Assembly: GCA_007922195.1 (NCBI GenBank)
Contig: ML681990.1
Coordinates: forward strand, 35,620,109-35,684,108
Reading direction: 5' to 3'
DNA from: Podocnemis expansa
Lineage: Eukaryota; Chordata; Testudines; Podocnemididae
Length of the DNA: 64,000 nt
Numbering within the stretch: the first letter of the stretch is position 1; each line of letters opens with the position of its first letter. Position numbers and translations under genes: made by a program. The notes under the pieces were generated by a model. That model had not been told where the DNA came from. It was given only the letters and a program-made list of their open reading frames with translations, and ran no database searches. This document shows, in pieces, positions 11,944 through 24,218 of this stretch.

Positions 11944-14900
11944 GTTTAGCTTGTGCAGGAAGTTTTACATTTATATGCTTTCTAGGGGGCTGACTTTGTG
12001 GCAGAAAGATGAACAGGGTTAGGTGGGTGTGGAAGCAAGGACCTAGGTTGAAGGAGTGGAAAGCAGGGACTTTAGGCTTCACCTGCCACCCCAATGGGAA
12101 TAGAAGGAGCCTGATATGGAGGAGCTGCACAGAAGTTTGGACATAGGCAGAGGGTGGAATGGGGAGTACACAGGGTCCCTGCCATGTGTTAAAGAGTAGA
12201 ATAGGGGGGTTGTCATACCTTCCCTGCCATATAAGGATATGGGCCAAAATGGTATGGGGTGAGGGGAGCACACAAAGTCACTGGTATATGGGCAGACCTG
12301 CCAAGAGTAGTTCCAGGCCCCAGAGCAGCATAGTTAATGGCACCCCTGGCCCCTAAGAATGTGATGGCTGAAGTTTATGATCATGGGCAGCTTCCCCTCA
12401 GGCAGGCTGGCTCTCCATCCTGCCCTGCACTCTGACTCAGGCTGTGCCCAGTCAGCTCCACCACTCATTGCATCCCTCCTTCCCCCTCTTCCTCCATTAC
12501 GCACTCCCCCTACCCCACTGCCCCATCCCTTCTGCCTACTCAGCCCCTTTACTGTGTGCATCCCTCCTCTCCAACCCTGCTCACCCCGTTACTGCTACTT
12601 TCCACATCTCTTCTTCCTCCCTCACAGCTCCTCTCAGTTGCTTGCCACTTTGGAGGAAGGAGGTGTTACTGGATTTGCCCAACCTCTTTGGGACACTCAT
12701 TTACTGGGGTTACTTTCCTTGGTGGGGGATGGGGGGAATGTAATTTATTAATGTACTGCTTGTTACACTTATATTTTTGTATGGCATTCCTCTTCTCCCT
12801 TTTTGCAGATTAACAAAGTGTGTCTGAGTAGACTGGGTCTGTCAGAGCTCTCAGCTGATCCCATATCTGTTCCTGAACTCAGGAGGCTGGGTCACACACC
12901 ACTTTCCAGCTATCTTCTTTATATGCTCCTGGCACTGTGCTGGAATAAAACACACATCTGAGCAGACTGGGCCAAAACAGCACTTACAGCTGCCACCCTT
13001 GTATAGCCTTGTTCTCCACAAACTGGGCATAGTAGCATTTCCCAGCTGTCACTTGTATATGCCACAGTTTCAGCATGTCACTATCCCTGTTCCCATTCTA
13101 CAATTGTTGTAGTAGGAACCCCCTGGATAAGCAAACCCCACAGGATTTTGGGGCATTGCAGGGATCTTTGGCTTAGGTAAGAGAAGTGTTGCTGCAGAGC
13201 AAATAGGGAAGCCCAGAGCACAAAGGAGTAAATGAAGTTTGGAGAGAGTCTAGCAACAAGCTTCATTATAAAAGTTATTTTATTGCCAGATATATCAAAC
13301 TCGTGATGCTACTAATAATAACCATACAAGGAGAGAACATACAAGGAGAGATACTGGGGAAATCTAGTCTAAATTTGATAACAAAAGTCAGGTTTAGAAA
13401 TTTGTAGCGAGACTACGGCTTGGTTTACACTTACCTTGAAATTTGGTGGCAGTCAACTGGAATTACACAAGCTACTCACCAGAGGAAAAAGAAGGAGAAG
13501 GAGAGTTGGGGACAGTGTTGCTTGAACCAGTCAGAGGTTTCCAGGAGACAGGATATTCAGCCTAGGGTCTGGACTGCTTGAGACAGGCAGAGCCCCCAAC
13601 ACAATCAGTCGGGTCAGGAACGGATGAAGTTTCAGTGGAACTTATGCAGCGTTTAGATCCAGGCATCAGAATCAAATAGGGCACACAGGTAGGGGTTTTT
13701 GTAGGGGAGAAACAGTGATTCAGGGGAGAATACCAGAGTGGTTTATGGGTAAATAATGATGTAAGGAAATATACCAGGGTATTTTGTTCAGGCTGGGCAA
13801 TTGGAACTTATCATTCTGGGCTATGGGCAATGTTATACTGAGGGAGCTCACAACACAGATTCAGTATTTTGGCTATCAGTAACGTATCTATGACTAGATT
13901 TGTTCTGAACTGCCAAGCTGGGTGTGTGCAGGTGTGGGTTCATCAGGAGCAGAGTCCATCATGCAGTGCTTCCCTATTTTGCTGATCCCAGAGTTCAGTG
14001 CTGTTCCTGCTGTGGAGCTTGGTTCTCCATTCAGGATGCTAACTCTCATTCCTGCTATCCATTCAGTGTGCTAATGGAGATGCCTTCACACATCTTTGAT
14101 GTAGTTGAGGCTAGAGGAGTTGCTTTAATTCTAGCACCCTTGTTTGGAGGAATCTAAGTGTGTCTTCCATGGCCTTTTCATTGCTTTTGGCTTCTGGCTC
14201 AAAACAGAGACTGAGGTGGTGGGATTCAGGTAAATTGGATAATCTGGGTACTATGCCCTGCCTCCCCAAGAACAAAAAGCTGACAGATGACAGAGGGTGT
14301 AGAAGAAAGGTGGAGGGGGCAAGCAGACGTGGTCTGGGGCGGTGCAGGGGTCTGAAGCGGAGTGGAGGAGAGCATTAACTGGACTGCTGGTGGAAGAGAC
14401 AGGATGAGGAGTTAGCCTCGCCAAAGGGAAACTTTCCCTGCTGCCCAAGCTATCTGTCCTCTCTGCCTTGGCCCTTTTAAATTACCAGGCCCATTTTCCC
14501 TGTCTGAGCTCCAGGCATGGAATGGGCAAGGAGAATTGCAGGGAATCCATGAAAGGGGGGGGGGGGGGATGGGATGGGAGGATGGTATTCAGGGAGCTTG
14601 TTGGCAGGACTGTAGGGATGCAAGGAGTTCCTGTTGGGTACAATGCAGCTGGCCTACAGAAGTTATGAATTGTATAGCCCCCCAGTTAATACTACATCCT
14701 AATCTGATTGTTGGAATACTTACTATATGACTACATTTGATTAAATCAATAGCACATTTGTTTCCCAAAAGTAACTCAAGATACAGAGGACATCCTTCAA
14801 CAAATTCATGGGAAATTATTACAAAACACCTGAGACAATTCATGGGCCTTTTGTTTTGATGCTCTACTAGCCAATGTGACTTTGTCTAGTGGCATAGCAC

Positions 14901-14984
14901 ACCAAACTGTTTTTGGGCTCTAAATTCAAGCATATGAGCTAAGAGAACAAAAATCTTTGTCCGCCCTTAAAAATGGCTCTCAGG
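11944..14984. other. Intronic sequence, low-complexity tracts only
   Basis: A C/T-rich tract lies at 12440-12620. A run of G sits at about 14557-14570. A single TIR-like end (GGCTTGGTTTACACTTACC) occurs near 13419. I see no exon or coding repeat. The open frames here follow composition. Confidence 0.45.
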
Positions 14985-15509
14985 CCTGTTCTACACTTAC
15001 TGGGAAATTCAGTGGCAATCAGGGTAGATAAAATCAGTGATTTAAAAAACAAAAACAAAAATAAAAATAAATTGTGAGTAAAATACTACATTTCTCTGTC
15101 CTTAAAAAAAAATTGAGTAAATCTCATCAGAAATATGCTAAACCTACAATTACAGTCTCATAAAAAAGGATTAATGGCTCTAATCTGTCCAGCCTAACTA
15201 CTAGATCTTGCTTTTTGAAAATTCTGGGCTTTCAGTTTCTGTTCTTCAGCAGACTAAAGTCACATTTATGAAGAAAGCTACACACTATATAGGATTGTTG
15301 TTGTTCTGTGCTTAGGTGGTGGTTGAGTTGGGCCAAGCAAGGCAGAGAAGTTAGTTAAGAGACTGGTTTAAAGACAGAGAAACAATGTATAGGAAAGGAC
15401 GGGGCAGAGTAGAAAGGAACAGTGGAGTGGACTGGCAAGATAAAGGGAAGACATTATTCAGTACATACACAGCTTCCTATATTCCCTCATGCTTTTGCCA
15501 CAGAAAGAC

Positions 15510-15720
15510 TATCATGGCTTCTGGGTATAAGAGTGACCCTATCTTGGAATATTTGAAGAAATTCCTTCTCTGAGTGAAAAAGGAAATTGTGTTGAGTATA
15601 AGAAGAAGATGCAGGGCCTTGTAGCAAGAACAAAACATTGTAATGAAAACTGCTTATTTGAAGAAAATCATGTGGATGTGTCTGAAAAACAACATGGATC
15701 AGCTGGTTAGTAACTTGGAT
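15510..15720 (+). pseudogene. hAT transposase N-terminus, BED zinc-finger remnant
   Basis: A plus-strand frame begins MASGYKSDPILEYLKKF and, after a stop, continues with GLVARTKHCNENC-type residues in the neighbouring codons (encoded about 15615-15650). A short N-terminus, an aromatic/acidic patch and then Cys...ALVAR...H...C is the pattern of BED fingers in hAT transposases. The first cysteine pair is lost or frameshifted. The rest of the protein resumes near 22590 after the inserted elements. Confidence 0.6.
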
Positions 15721-16720
15721 AACTCACTTTGCAATTCTTCATTCTTCAAGACTCTATGCCTTTTAGTATGTGTGATTTAACAAGTAATTTCCTAAGCTGT
15801 TTGCTAGATTGTATGTTGCTAGAACATTTTTTTTAACTTAGCTAATCTTTATGACTTGTTTAATTAGTTAACTAAGTTTAGAATGGATCACCCAAGTATA
15901 TGGGTACAGAAAGCTGCAGTAAGGTATCTAGTTACTAGTTGCTACTGGATGTCATTTTCTTACTTTATATTGCACAATATATGCCCCTTAGTTTGGAACA
16001 TCATGGCCACGGACTGTAATGCTGATGCATTAAGTCTGTTCCCTATTTTAGTTCAGCATAACTCAGCTTTCCCAAAGAATCCCCATCGTAGACTCTCTTG
16101 GAAAAACAAGAGAGAACAGAAGTGCCAGTGAGTTCAATGGGACTTGCTCCAAAATTAAGTGCATTTCAAGGCCAGGTCTACACTGATGGCACCAAATTTG
16201 CTGTGTCAGTTCAATCTTCCCTATTGATTGAATGGATTGGTGAAGAGACGCTTAAGTCAACTTGATAAAGTTCACCCCCTGAAAAACAGTACCACTGAGT
16301 CAAAGGAAGGACATTTCCCTTCAACTCAGAACAATGCAGCCACCATGGTGAGTAAGCATTCTTTGAGCAGCTGCTCTCACACATTCTAATTCAGGTGTGT
16401 ACGTGCCACTGTGTGTGGTCGTTGGAAGCTTTTTGCCCTTAGCCTGTCCCTCTAGGGTCAGGAACCAATGCCCCCTGGAGTCCTGCACATCTACTGTGGT
16501 ATAATAGGTGCTGCTGACCCTACCCATGTTCAGTTATTTCTTTCTGCCTGTGTGATGGTCACTGGGACTGCTTAGCCCCTTGTGAAAGCAAGCACCTTTT
16601 TCTGCTCATTTTGGACTATTTGTGAAGTTGGCTTCGCTATTAGTTAATTAGAGCTGTAGATTGATTAGTTAGCCAGCGAGTTTTTCCTTTTCCAATACCT
16701 AAGTCCCAGATGGGACCCTT

Positions 16721-19400
16721 CCAAGGACCATGCCCAAATTCAAGCCACATGTAGCCTATGAGAAAGTATTCCCCCTCTGTGACCCCAGTGACCATTGCCT
16801 GAAGTGTCTGAGGGAAGCTCACTGGCCAGATATGAGCTGGATCTGCCAGTCATTCAAGCCTCAGTGCCAGAAGGAGAGGGAGAGCAGACTTAGAATGCTG
16901 CTCACTGAGGCAGCTCTTAGACCAGCTTCAGAGCTGGCTTGACCGCTGTCAGCATCAGAGCCATTGGTGCAGCATGCCCCGTCGGCACTGGCTCCTGCTC
17001 AGCACCATTCTTCAGGGGCATCAAGTAACAAGAAGAAAACAGTGTGCAATCAAGGGGGACCAACAGACCAGCCCTGGCACTACCCACAGGGGAACCTGCC
17101 TCCCTGGAGCTAACAGTGTGGGAGTCTCTCCTGACACCAGGAAGGGGCAGAGGGGCGACAGTACCATTCCCATTGACCCCAGAGGTGTTCGAAGCAGCAA
17201 GGACCATGTTCGGCTTGCACATGCTTCCGCCCCTCCTGAGACCACAGACATTGAGGGGAAAGCCCTCATTGGGCTTTCCGATTTGGCACTAGCTCCCTTG
17301 GAGAACAGAGGTCCTGGCACCAGCATCCACTGTCTCCTGGCCCAAAAGAGTCAACGCTGTCAGTGAAATACCCATGCCACAGTCCAGCATTGGAGGGATA
17401 ACTGGCTTTGGCACCAAGACTTGTCGGCACCGAAGAGCTCCCTCTCACTAGCACAGGGAGCCTGGCACTGAACCTCACCAGCACTGGCCAATGAAGTAAT
17501 AACCACATGCCCAGATTCCTCAGCACCAGGAATATTGCCAACCCCAGGCATCAAAGGCCAGCACCAAAACACGTCCTCATCACTGGCAGAAATCCAGAGT
17601 CCAAAGATGTATCACCTTGTTGTCGTTGTTGTCATCGGCACCAAGAGAGTCACCAGCCTGTAGGCACAGGCGGTTGCATTTCCCCACCGATGTGTGTCCT
17701 GGGGACAAGTGGCACCGGAAGTCTTTGGTGCTGAGGAGCCATATGAAGAACTCGGGCTGAAGAGAGGCTCCACTAAAATCGATGGCGGGAGCACTGCAAA
17801 GCATTTGCCTCAGACTCATCAGCTGGCATCCCAGAGCAATGCCGCAAGAAAAAGAAGCACCCGCCCTTGCCAGCACTGATCCCCCTCCCTGTCCCTGGGA
17901 AGGCAGGCAGAGACTCTGACAGTTCCTGCAGTGCCCCACACTGCGGGTCAGGATTGGTCTTCCCAATGGCCGTATGTCTTTGGTCTTCCCAATGGCCGTA
18001 CCTTCCCTATGAGGGACTCTCAGTTATTTATAGAGCCCTGAAAAACACAAAATAAATTTTATAAGCTGCATGCAGAAACAGCACAATCTATACGGCCCTC
18101 ACGGGCATGGCCCTCACATTCTGCCTGGGTGCCATTGTCTGGACTCAAAAGAAGATTGAGAGCCTGGGGAAGGCCCATCAGGGATGTTCCATGAAGGCCT
18201 CCCTCCATATTCATCTTCCTCACCGGATGAAGTTGTGACTGGCAGGTCAGCCTTGCCCTTGGATGACTTCCAGGCCTATCAGGAGCTCCAGAAAAGGATG
18301 GGCCACCAACCTGAGTCCCACCATTAAGGAACTGAGGGATGAGTTAGACCCCCTTTTTAACATGGTGGCTGTAGTAGCCCCAGCAAAAATAGCGCTGCCT
18401 ATACATGAAGGAGTTCTGAAGATCGCCCAAGCCTGTTGACAGACTCCATCCTCTGTCTACCTGGTCTCCAAGGGGGCAGAGAAGAAATAACAGGTCCCAG
18501 CAAGAAAATTTGAATACCTGTTCACCCATCCCATCATGGTAATGCTGGTGGTTGAAATGGTGAACCAGAAAGAAAGACAGGACCAGCCCATTCCCCCCGC
18601 AAAAACAAGGAGGCCAAGAAACTGGACCTGTTTGGCAGGAAAGTTTATTCTTCGGCAGCCATGCAATTACGGATATCGAACCAACAGGCGCTGTTGGGGA
18701 GATACTTAAAATCTATGGGACTTAATGAGGCACTTCAGGAAGTCCCTATCATTGGAACAGGCCCTGGACTTTGACACCCTTCTAGAGGAGGGATTATCAG
18801 TGGCAAGGGCAACCCTTCAGTTCTCCTGGGGTGCAGCAGATTTAATAAGTATAATGATGGCCTCAGCCACCTCAGTGAAAAGAGCAGCATGGCTCCAGGG
18901 CTCAGGCCTGTGACCTCAGATGCAGCTAACGATCCGGGATCTGCCTTTTGAAGGCCTGACACTCTTTTCAGAGTCCACTGATGTCAAGCTCCCTGGCATG
19001 AAGGATTCAAGGCCAATGCTCCATTCACTGGGGATGTATGCTCCCCAGCCCTCCTATTGTCCTTTCTGGCCACAGTGCCACAGCAGCAGTCACAGTCTCA
19101 GCAGTGTGGCTCCTTCCTCAGTGACCTTTCGGACAGAGAGATAGAGAAAGGGCCAGATTCCCTAGGGGTAGGCGTAGCCAGGGACCCCTGTCATTCACAG
19201 ACCAGGGGTCGAGCTGCTTCTTGGGCAACCAGAGGCACCAGTTCTGACATGACACCCAAGGAGAGCATGCCACCCCTATTCAAGACTACTTCTTCCTTTT
19301 CTGGGACCAGCTAGTGTGCTTCCCACATCAATAGGCCACAATCACCTTGGACCACTGAATATTAGCTAAAAATATCTTTTGGTTATGTCCCCCAGTTCAG
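16721..19400 (+). pseudogene. DIRS gag-like ORF remnant
   Basis: The frame from 16730 (MPKFKPHVAYEK) carries C...C..C...H...C..C spacing (CDPSDHCLKCLREAH, then ICQSFKPQC at about 16778-16865), like the N-terminal zinc-finger region of vertebrate DIRS gag proteins. Downstream, Pro/Ser/Thr-rich frames with a second low-complexity Q/S-rich piece (19057-19314) fit the rest of gag. Reading switches among all three frames, so no intact product is possible. The boundary with the RT ORF near 19450 is inferred. Confidence 0.65.
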
Positions 19401-19489
19401 AGCCAGGCTACCTTGCAGGCAGCACCCAAGGCACCATTTCAGGGACCCATCTCACAAGCAGCTCTTAACCCAGGACAGCCTTGGCCTCC

Positions 19490-20450
19490 TCAAACTAGGG
19501 GCAATAGAGAAGGTCCTATCCCACGAGGAGGGACAAGGCTTCTATTTCAGATACTTCCCGGTTCCAAAGGCCAAAGGGGACTTAAGGCCCCACCTGGGCC
19601 TGTGACAGCTAAACAGGTCCCTAAGAAAGCTGAAGTTTCACATGATATCCCTGGTTTACATAATCCCTTCCCAACATCTTGAGGACTGGCTTGCCGCCCT
19701 CGACCTAAAAGATGCATACTTCCATATTTCTATTCAGTTCACACACACAAAATACCTCTGCTTCACAATAGGACACTCCTACTACCAATTCATGGCCCTA
19801 TCATTTGGCCTCTCCGTAGTTTCCTGAATCTTTACAAAATGTATGTCCACTGTGGTGGAACACCTAAGGAGGCAAGGGGTTCAAATTTTCCTTTACCTTG
19901 ACGATTGGAGCAAATCATGCCAGCAGGTATGAGAGAGCATCCAGCTAATCCAGAGGTCTCAGACTCAAATCACTATGACAGCCGCATGAAGACTAGTACG
20001 TTAGTCTGAAGGCCATGCAACTAAAACCTTTTCATACAATGCTATTGCAAATATTGATGAAGATAGTGGCATTGCGAGCTGCAGGAAATAACTTTAGGGG
20101 TCGCATGTGGCCTGCAGGTCACAAGTTTGAGACCCCTGATCTAACGTGCCTCCTGTGCAACAGGCTAGGCCTCCTCTTGAACCAAAAGAAATCAAAGTTA
20201 GAACCAACTCAAAAAAATAGAGTTCATAGGGACCCTCCTAGATTCAGCCCATGCTTGGGCTTTTCTCCCAGAATCCCAGTTCCAGGCAATGTCCTACATC
20301 ATCTCAGATATGAGGCACTCCCCCACAACAATAGCAAGACAATGGGTGCAGCTGGTGGGTCACATGGCAGCCTCCAACTATGTGGTCCAGCTGACCTGAC
20401 TAAATATCTCACCACATCAATGTCAAAGAGCTGCGGGAGGCCTGCATAGC
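19490..20450 (+). pseudogene. DIRS reverse transcriptase remnant
   Basis: Recognisable blocks in order are FYFRYFPVPKAKGDLRPHL (about 19528-19590), LAALDLKDAYFHI with the first catalytic aspartate (about 19690), a LSFGLS segment (about 19798) and the YLDDW catalytic core at 19894-19908. After the 188-bp insertion at 19951-20138 the frame resumes with LLLNQKKSKLEPTQK and an EFIGTLLDSAHAW-type block. Stops occur, for example just before IFTKCM at about 19827 and inside the post-YLDDW region. Confidence 0.88.
19951..20138. mobile_element. 188-bp hAT-type element inside DIRS RT (inverted copy)
   Basis: It starts CAGAGGTCTCAGACTCAAAT and ends AAGTTTGAGACCCCTG. Reverse complemented, it aligns along its full 188 bp with the element at 23345-23532. 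The flanks AGCTAATC and ATCTAACG agree at 5 of 8. Removing it restores continuity of the RT domain. Confidence 0.8.
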
Positions 20451-20489
20451 TTGTAAGGTCTTCCTTGACCTCTTAAAAGGCTGAGTAGT

Positions 20490-20710
20490 CCAAGTGCTCA
20501 TGGAAAACACAGCAATGATGTACTATATCAGTTGTCAGGGTGGAGCTCACTCCTCAGCCCTCTGTAGAGAGGCAGTCCACCTCTGGAAGTTGGCCATAAA
20601 ACACAACTTCCACCTTGTAGCATCTCACTTACCAGGGAGGGAAATAACTAAGCAGACAGACTCAGCAGGCTGTTCCTCCCACAGCACAGATGGTTGCTAC
20701 ATTCAGAAGT
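20490..20710 (+). pseudogene. DIRS RNase H remnant
   Basis: The frame from 20494 reads MENTAMMYYISCQGGAHSS...LWKLAIKH..HLVASHLPGREITKQTD. Order and wording match the RNase H domain that follows RT in DIRS elements, with a conserved DNT-like start (here ENT) and a HLPG block near the end. The acidic residue of the first motif is changed, so the activity would be lost. Confidence 0.7.
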
Positions 20711-21149
20711 GGCTGCTTCCCTTTTCTGGAGGTGGGGTCATCCCCATGTGGATGTGTTTGCAACACAGTCAAACTGCAAGTGCTGACTCCTCTGCTCCCT
20801 CAGAGGTAGGGAGAGAGATTCACTCTCAGATGCTAACACTGGCACAGTCTGCTGTGCAACCTGTCAACAGCCCCTTTGTGGGAACTCCTGAGGAGACAGG
20901 ATCTCCGGACACAGGACAATGGCTGCCTGCCGCACCTAGACCTGAATGCCTTCCACCTGATGGCCTGGAAACTTCATGGTTCTGGAGGAGAGAGCCAGCT
21001 CGGCCCAGGTCCAGCAAGCGTTGACAGGCAGAAGAAAACTTTCCACATAAGTCACATATCGGGCTAAGTGGAAGCGATTTTATCATCTAGACCTAGGTCC
21101 AGCACCTTAACACAGTTGCCTCTACCATACAGGCCTTCCTGGAATAGCT

Positions 21150-22014
21150 TTTGCACCTGCAGTGCAAAATCTAACCTTAGCTTCCCTCAGCGTTTATCTG
21201 GCGGCCATCTTGGCCTTCCACCAGTCATCTGAGGGAATCGTCCCCTTTGCACATCCCATGGCCTCCAAGTTCCTAAAGGGGGTACAGAGGTGGTACCCTC
21301 AGGTCTGCAGTCCCATACCCCAGTGGAACCTGAAACTACTGCTTAGCAGGCTAATGGGGCCCCCCTCTGAACCTATGGCCTCATGCCCCCAACTGGTTTT
21401 GTCATGGAATATGTCCTGCCTGGTGGCCATCACTTCTGCCAGATGGGTTTCTGAGTTAAGGGCACTGGCCTCAGAGCCACCCTACATGGTCTTATACAAG
21501 GACAAGGTGCAACTGAGGGCCACACCTGGTCTTCCTATCCAAGGTGGTATCCCTGTTTCATATTAACCAAGAAATTTTCCTCTCTGCCTTCCTTCCCAAA
21601 TCACACATGACAGAGGGCCAGAGGAGATGGCGTAGCTTGCATGTGAGAAGGGCCTTTGCCTTCTATATTGATAGGATGAAACCATTCCAGAAGTTGACCC
21701 AGCTCTTCATTGCCATTGCAGCCAGGATGAAGGGAGAACTCGTAACATTGCAGCGCATCTTCTCTTCAATCACTGAGTGCATCAGGACGTACAACAACAG
21801 AGCCAAGGTGCCTCTGCCTGGCCCAGTCAGAGCTCAGTTGACCGGAGTGCAAGCCTCATCAACAGCTTTCTTTGCTCAAGTACCAGTGCAAGAGATCTGT
21901 AGAGCTACAACATGGTCATCTGTCCATAGATTTACATCCCGCTATGCCATTGTTCAACGGGCAAGAGATGACACGGCCTTTGGCTGTGCTATGCTGCAGG
22001 CGGACAAAACGTAA
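21150..22014 (+). pseudogene. DIRS tyrosine recombinase remnant
   Basis: Two overlapping frames (21162-21566 and 21544-22014) give LASLSVYLAAILAFH (core-binding region), LVAITSARWVSELRAL (box I, with the catalytic-arginine neighbourhood) and VPVQEICRATTWSSVHRFTSRYA near 21885-21950. The last ends in the tyrosine-containing box. The box II HxxR is not clearly kept. Tyrosine recombinases replace DDE integrases in DIRS elements. The frame change near 21550 and altered motifs indicate decay. Confidence 0.85.
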
Positions 22015-22589
22015 CTCCACCCACCATCTAGGGTAAGGCTTGTGAATCACCTGAATTGGAATGTATGTGAATAGCAGCTCAAAGAAGAAAAGAGCCGTTA
22101 CTTACCAGTAATATTATTCTTTGAGAGGTGCTGCTCACCTACCTGACATACTCTTTGTCCCTGCTTTTCAGAGTTAGTGGAAAGAATCCTGAAGGGGGAT
22201 GGAGTCAGCAGCACCTATTGTACTGCAGTACATGCGTGGGACTCCAGGGGGTACCTGCTGCTGACCCTACAGGGGCAGGCTAAGGGCAAAAGCTTCCAGT
22301 GACCATGCACAGAGAATTCATTTGAGCAATGTCTTTTGAGGAATGGCTATTACTGGTAAGTAACTACTCTTTTAGGTAGTTGAAATTTGATATGCAAGTT
22401 ATTTTACATAGCTTGCATGTCTCCCTTCAGTTACCACCAGAAACCATGATAAGTGTAGACCAGGCCACACTGTATTCGGTCTTAGCTTTTTTGATAATTT
22501 GGAATTGGATCTGCATCCTTGCTGAAAAAAGATGTAAATGGTTAACTGAATAATAGACTGAGGAGAAGGACTGTTCAAAATTATTTCTG

Positions 22590-24218
22590 AATTTTGTTTC
22601 AGGATCCATTTAAGCATAAGAGACTTTGTCTATCTGCAACAACTTCAGAGTGATCCATTGGTACTTTTAGCAGTGTTGTTGAAATTAAATGTATTTCAGA
22701 CAACAAAGTATCAGCAGCAAGCAAAGGATTGCAGTTATCGAGTAAAACCAGCACCATGGATGGGTTTTTAGCAAGGAACATCGAATACCAACAAGACAAG
22801 ATAAAGGAATTGCTCAGTTTATTTATGCCAGAAATTCTCCTTTTTGCAGTTGTGGATAATAAACATTTCATTGATATGGTCAAGTCCTTGTAATAAGCTA
22901 CACTCCACCTGGTCGAGCATGTATGAGAAGGAACTTGAACTGTGTGCAAGAAATACTGAGGGGAAATCTGCCAGCCACAATGATAGTAATATGTGCTTGA
23001 GTGACAAGAGAACATGGGTTGCATGTCTTTCAGAAACAATAGATAGCTCGGAAAATGCCCACACAACAGAATATTTAAAAGACATGACTGAAAGCTGTAA
23101 AGAACTGAACAAAAATTCAAGTGTCAGATGCACAGTCACAGGCAATGATGTAAATGTGGCAAAGATGAGAAGATACTTAAGGGAAGAAACTGAAGGATGC
23201 TTCTAAATAACATATGGCTGCAGTGCCAATTAATGTATCTTTTAGCCAAAGACACAAGTACATCCTCTCCAGGAATAAAAAAAAAAAAAAAAATTGCTGA
23301 TGTTACAAAATACTTCCACAACAACCCTTTTGGTTCAGCTACACCAGGGGTCGCAAACACGCGGCCCATGGGCTGCATATGGCCCCTAAAGCTATTTCCT
23401 GTGGCCCACAATGACACGATCGTTACTGATATTTGCAATATCGTTGTATGAAAAGGTTCCAGTGGTGCGGCCCTCGCGCTACCATACTAACCCTCATGCA
23501 GCCCTCATGGTGATTTGAGTTTGAGACCCCTGAGCCACCCTGAAGATTGTTGATTGGTTTGAACAAACTATTAAGAACTGGCCTAGTCTTGAAAAACTTT
23601 GTGAAGAAAACAATGATAAAATAGATGGAAGTATTTCATCGATAGTATCTATCTCACATTGGGTTAAAGAGGAATTTAGAGAATATGTTCAGTATACTGA
23701 AGCCTATATCCATAGCCTTAAACAAACTTAAGAGAAATTGTTAGTGCATTGCTGATGCTGTCAAAATTTGGAAGGCACTTTAAGAGACATTGAAGAAAGA
23801 AATACCACACCAGAAAGTTAAACTGCAGGGAATAAAAAAGTGAATGGATCAAGCAGTAATTCTACCTCACTGTCTTGCTAACATTCCTGATCCCAGATAT
23901 CAAAGTAGATGCCTAACTTCTGAGGAAAATGATACTGCCGTGGCATAGGCATCTCCAAATCACTCCTCAGTTATGTCAGTCATAATGAACTTCAGGGTTG
24001 GAGCAGAACCATTTAAACAGTCCACGTTTACTGATGATGATTTACACAAAATCACTCCCCTGAATTGGTGTAAATCATTAGCCAGGCACCTTGAAATAGA
24101 ATTCCTTCAGTTGCTATGCCAACTTTTCACAGCAATAGCTTCCTTTGCAGGCACAGAGAGAATATTTTCATTGTTTGGTATTATTCACTCAAAGCTAAGA
24201 AATGAAATTGAGAGCTGA
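22590..24218 (+). pseudogene. hAT transposase remnant with C-terminal dimerisation domain
   Basis: Plus-strand fragments in several frames: a Lys/Ser-rich segment near 22740-22900 (MDGFLARNIEYQQDKIKEL), the catalytic-region frame 22844-23206 with KLHSTWSSMYEKELEL, and VTKYFHNNP at about 23302. After a small insertion the frame resumes with DWFEQTIKNWPSLEKLCEEN (about 23545-23610). It ends with SFAGTERIFSLFGIIHSKLR at about 24141-24200. The last block is the hAT C-terminal (hATC) dimerisation signature. Stops and frameshifts exclude function. Confidence 0.9.
23345..23532. mobile_element. 188-bp hAT-type element inside hAT transposase
   Basis: The termini CAGGGGTCGCAAAC and GTTTGAGACCCCTG are complementary. 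The flanks AGCTACAC (23337-23344) and AGCCACCC (23533-23540) match at 6 of 8. It is the same length and family as 19951-20138, in the opposite orientation. An A-run of about 15 precedes it at 23279-23293. Confidence 0.85.

Larger units (their letters stand above)
16330..22380 (+). mobile_element. DIRS-type tyrosine-recombinase retrotransposon, decayed
   Basis: About 6 kb with gag-like, RT, RNase H and tyrosine recombinase remnants in DIRS order on the plus strand. Inverted terminal repeats flank it: the left arm (about 16335-16522, containing GGAAGCTTTTTGCCCTTAGCC and TAGGTGCTGCTGACCCT) is complementary to the right arm (about 22204-22380). Inverted termini with no LTRs and a tyrosine recombinase separate DIRS elements from gypsy elements. 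Stops and frameshifts are spread along all ORFs. A 188-bp hAT-type element interrupts the RT at 19951. Confidence 0.92.
16170..22467. mobile_element. Second TIR element inside the hAT, split by the DIRS element
   Basis: AGGCCAGGTCTACACT at 16170 and AGTGTAGACCAGGCC ending at 22466 are perfect inverted complements over 15 bases. Removing the DIRS element (about 16330-22380) would leave a TIR element of roughly 250 bp, similar in size to the copy at 11719. It sits inside the hAT transposon, so it is younger than the hAT and older than the DIRS insertion. Confidence 0.75.

Noticed and set aside
12377..12751. 124-residue plus-strand frame, Pro/Leu-rich
   Set aside because: A C/T-rich low-complexity tract with overlapping frames and no domain or splice support.
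16974..17366. 130-residue frame and its antisense partners treated as a host gene
   Set aside because: It falls within the gag region of the DIRS element and is flanked by its zinc-finger region and RT, so it is part of a dead retroelement.
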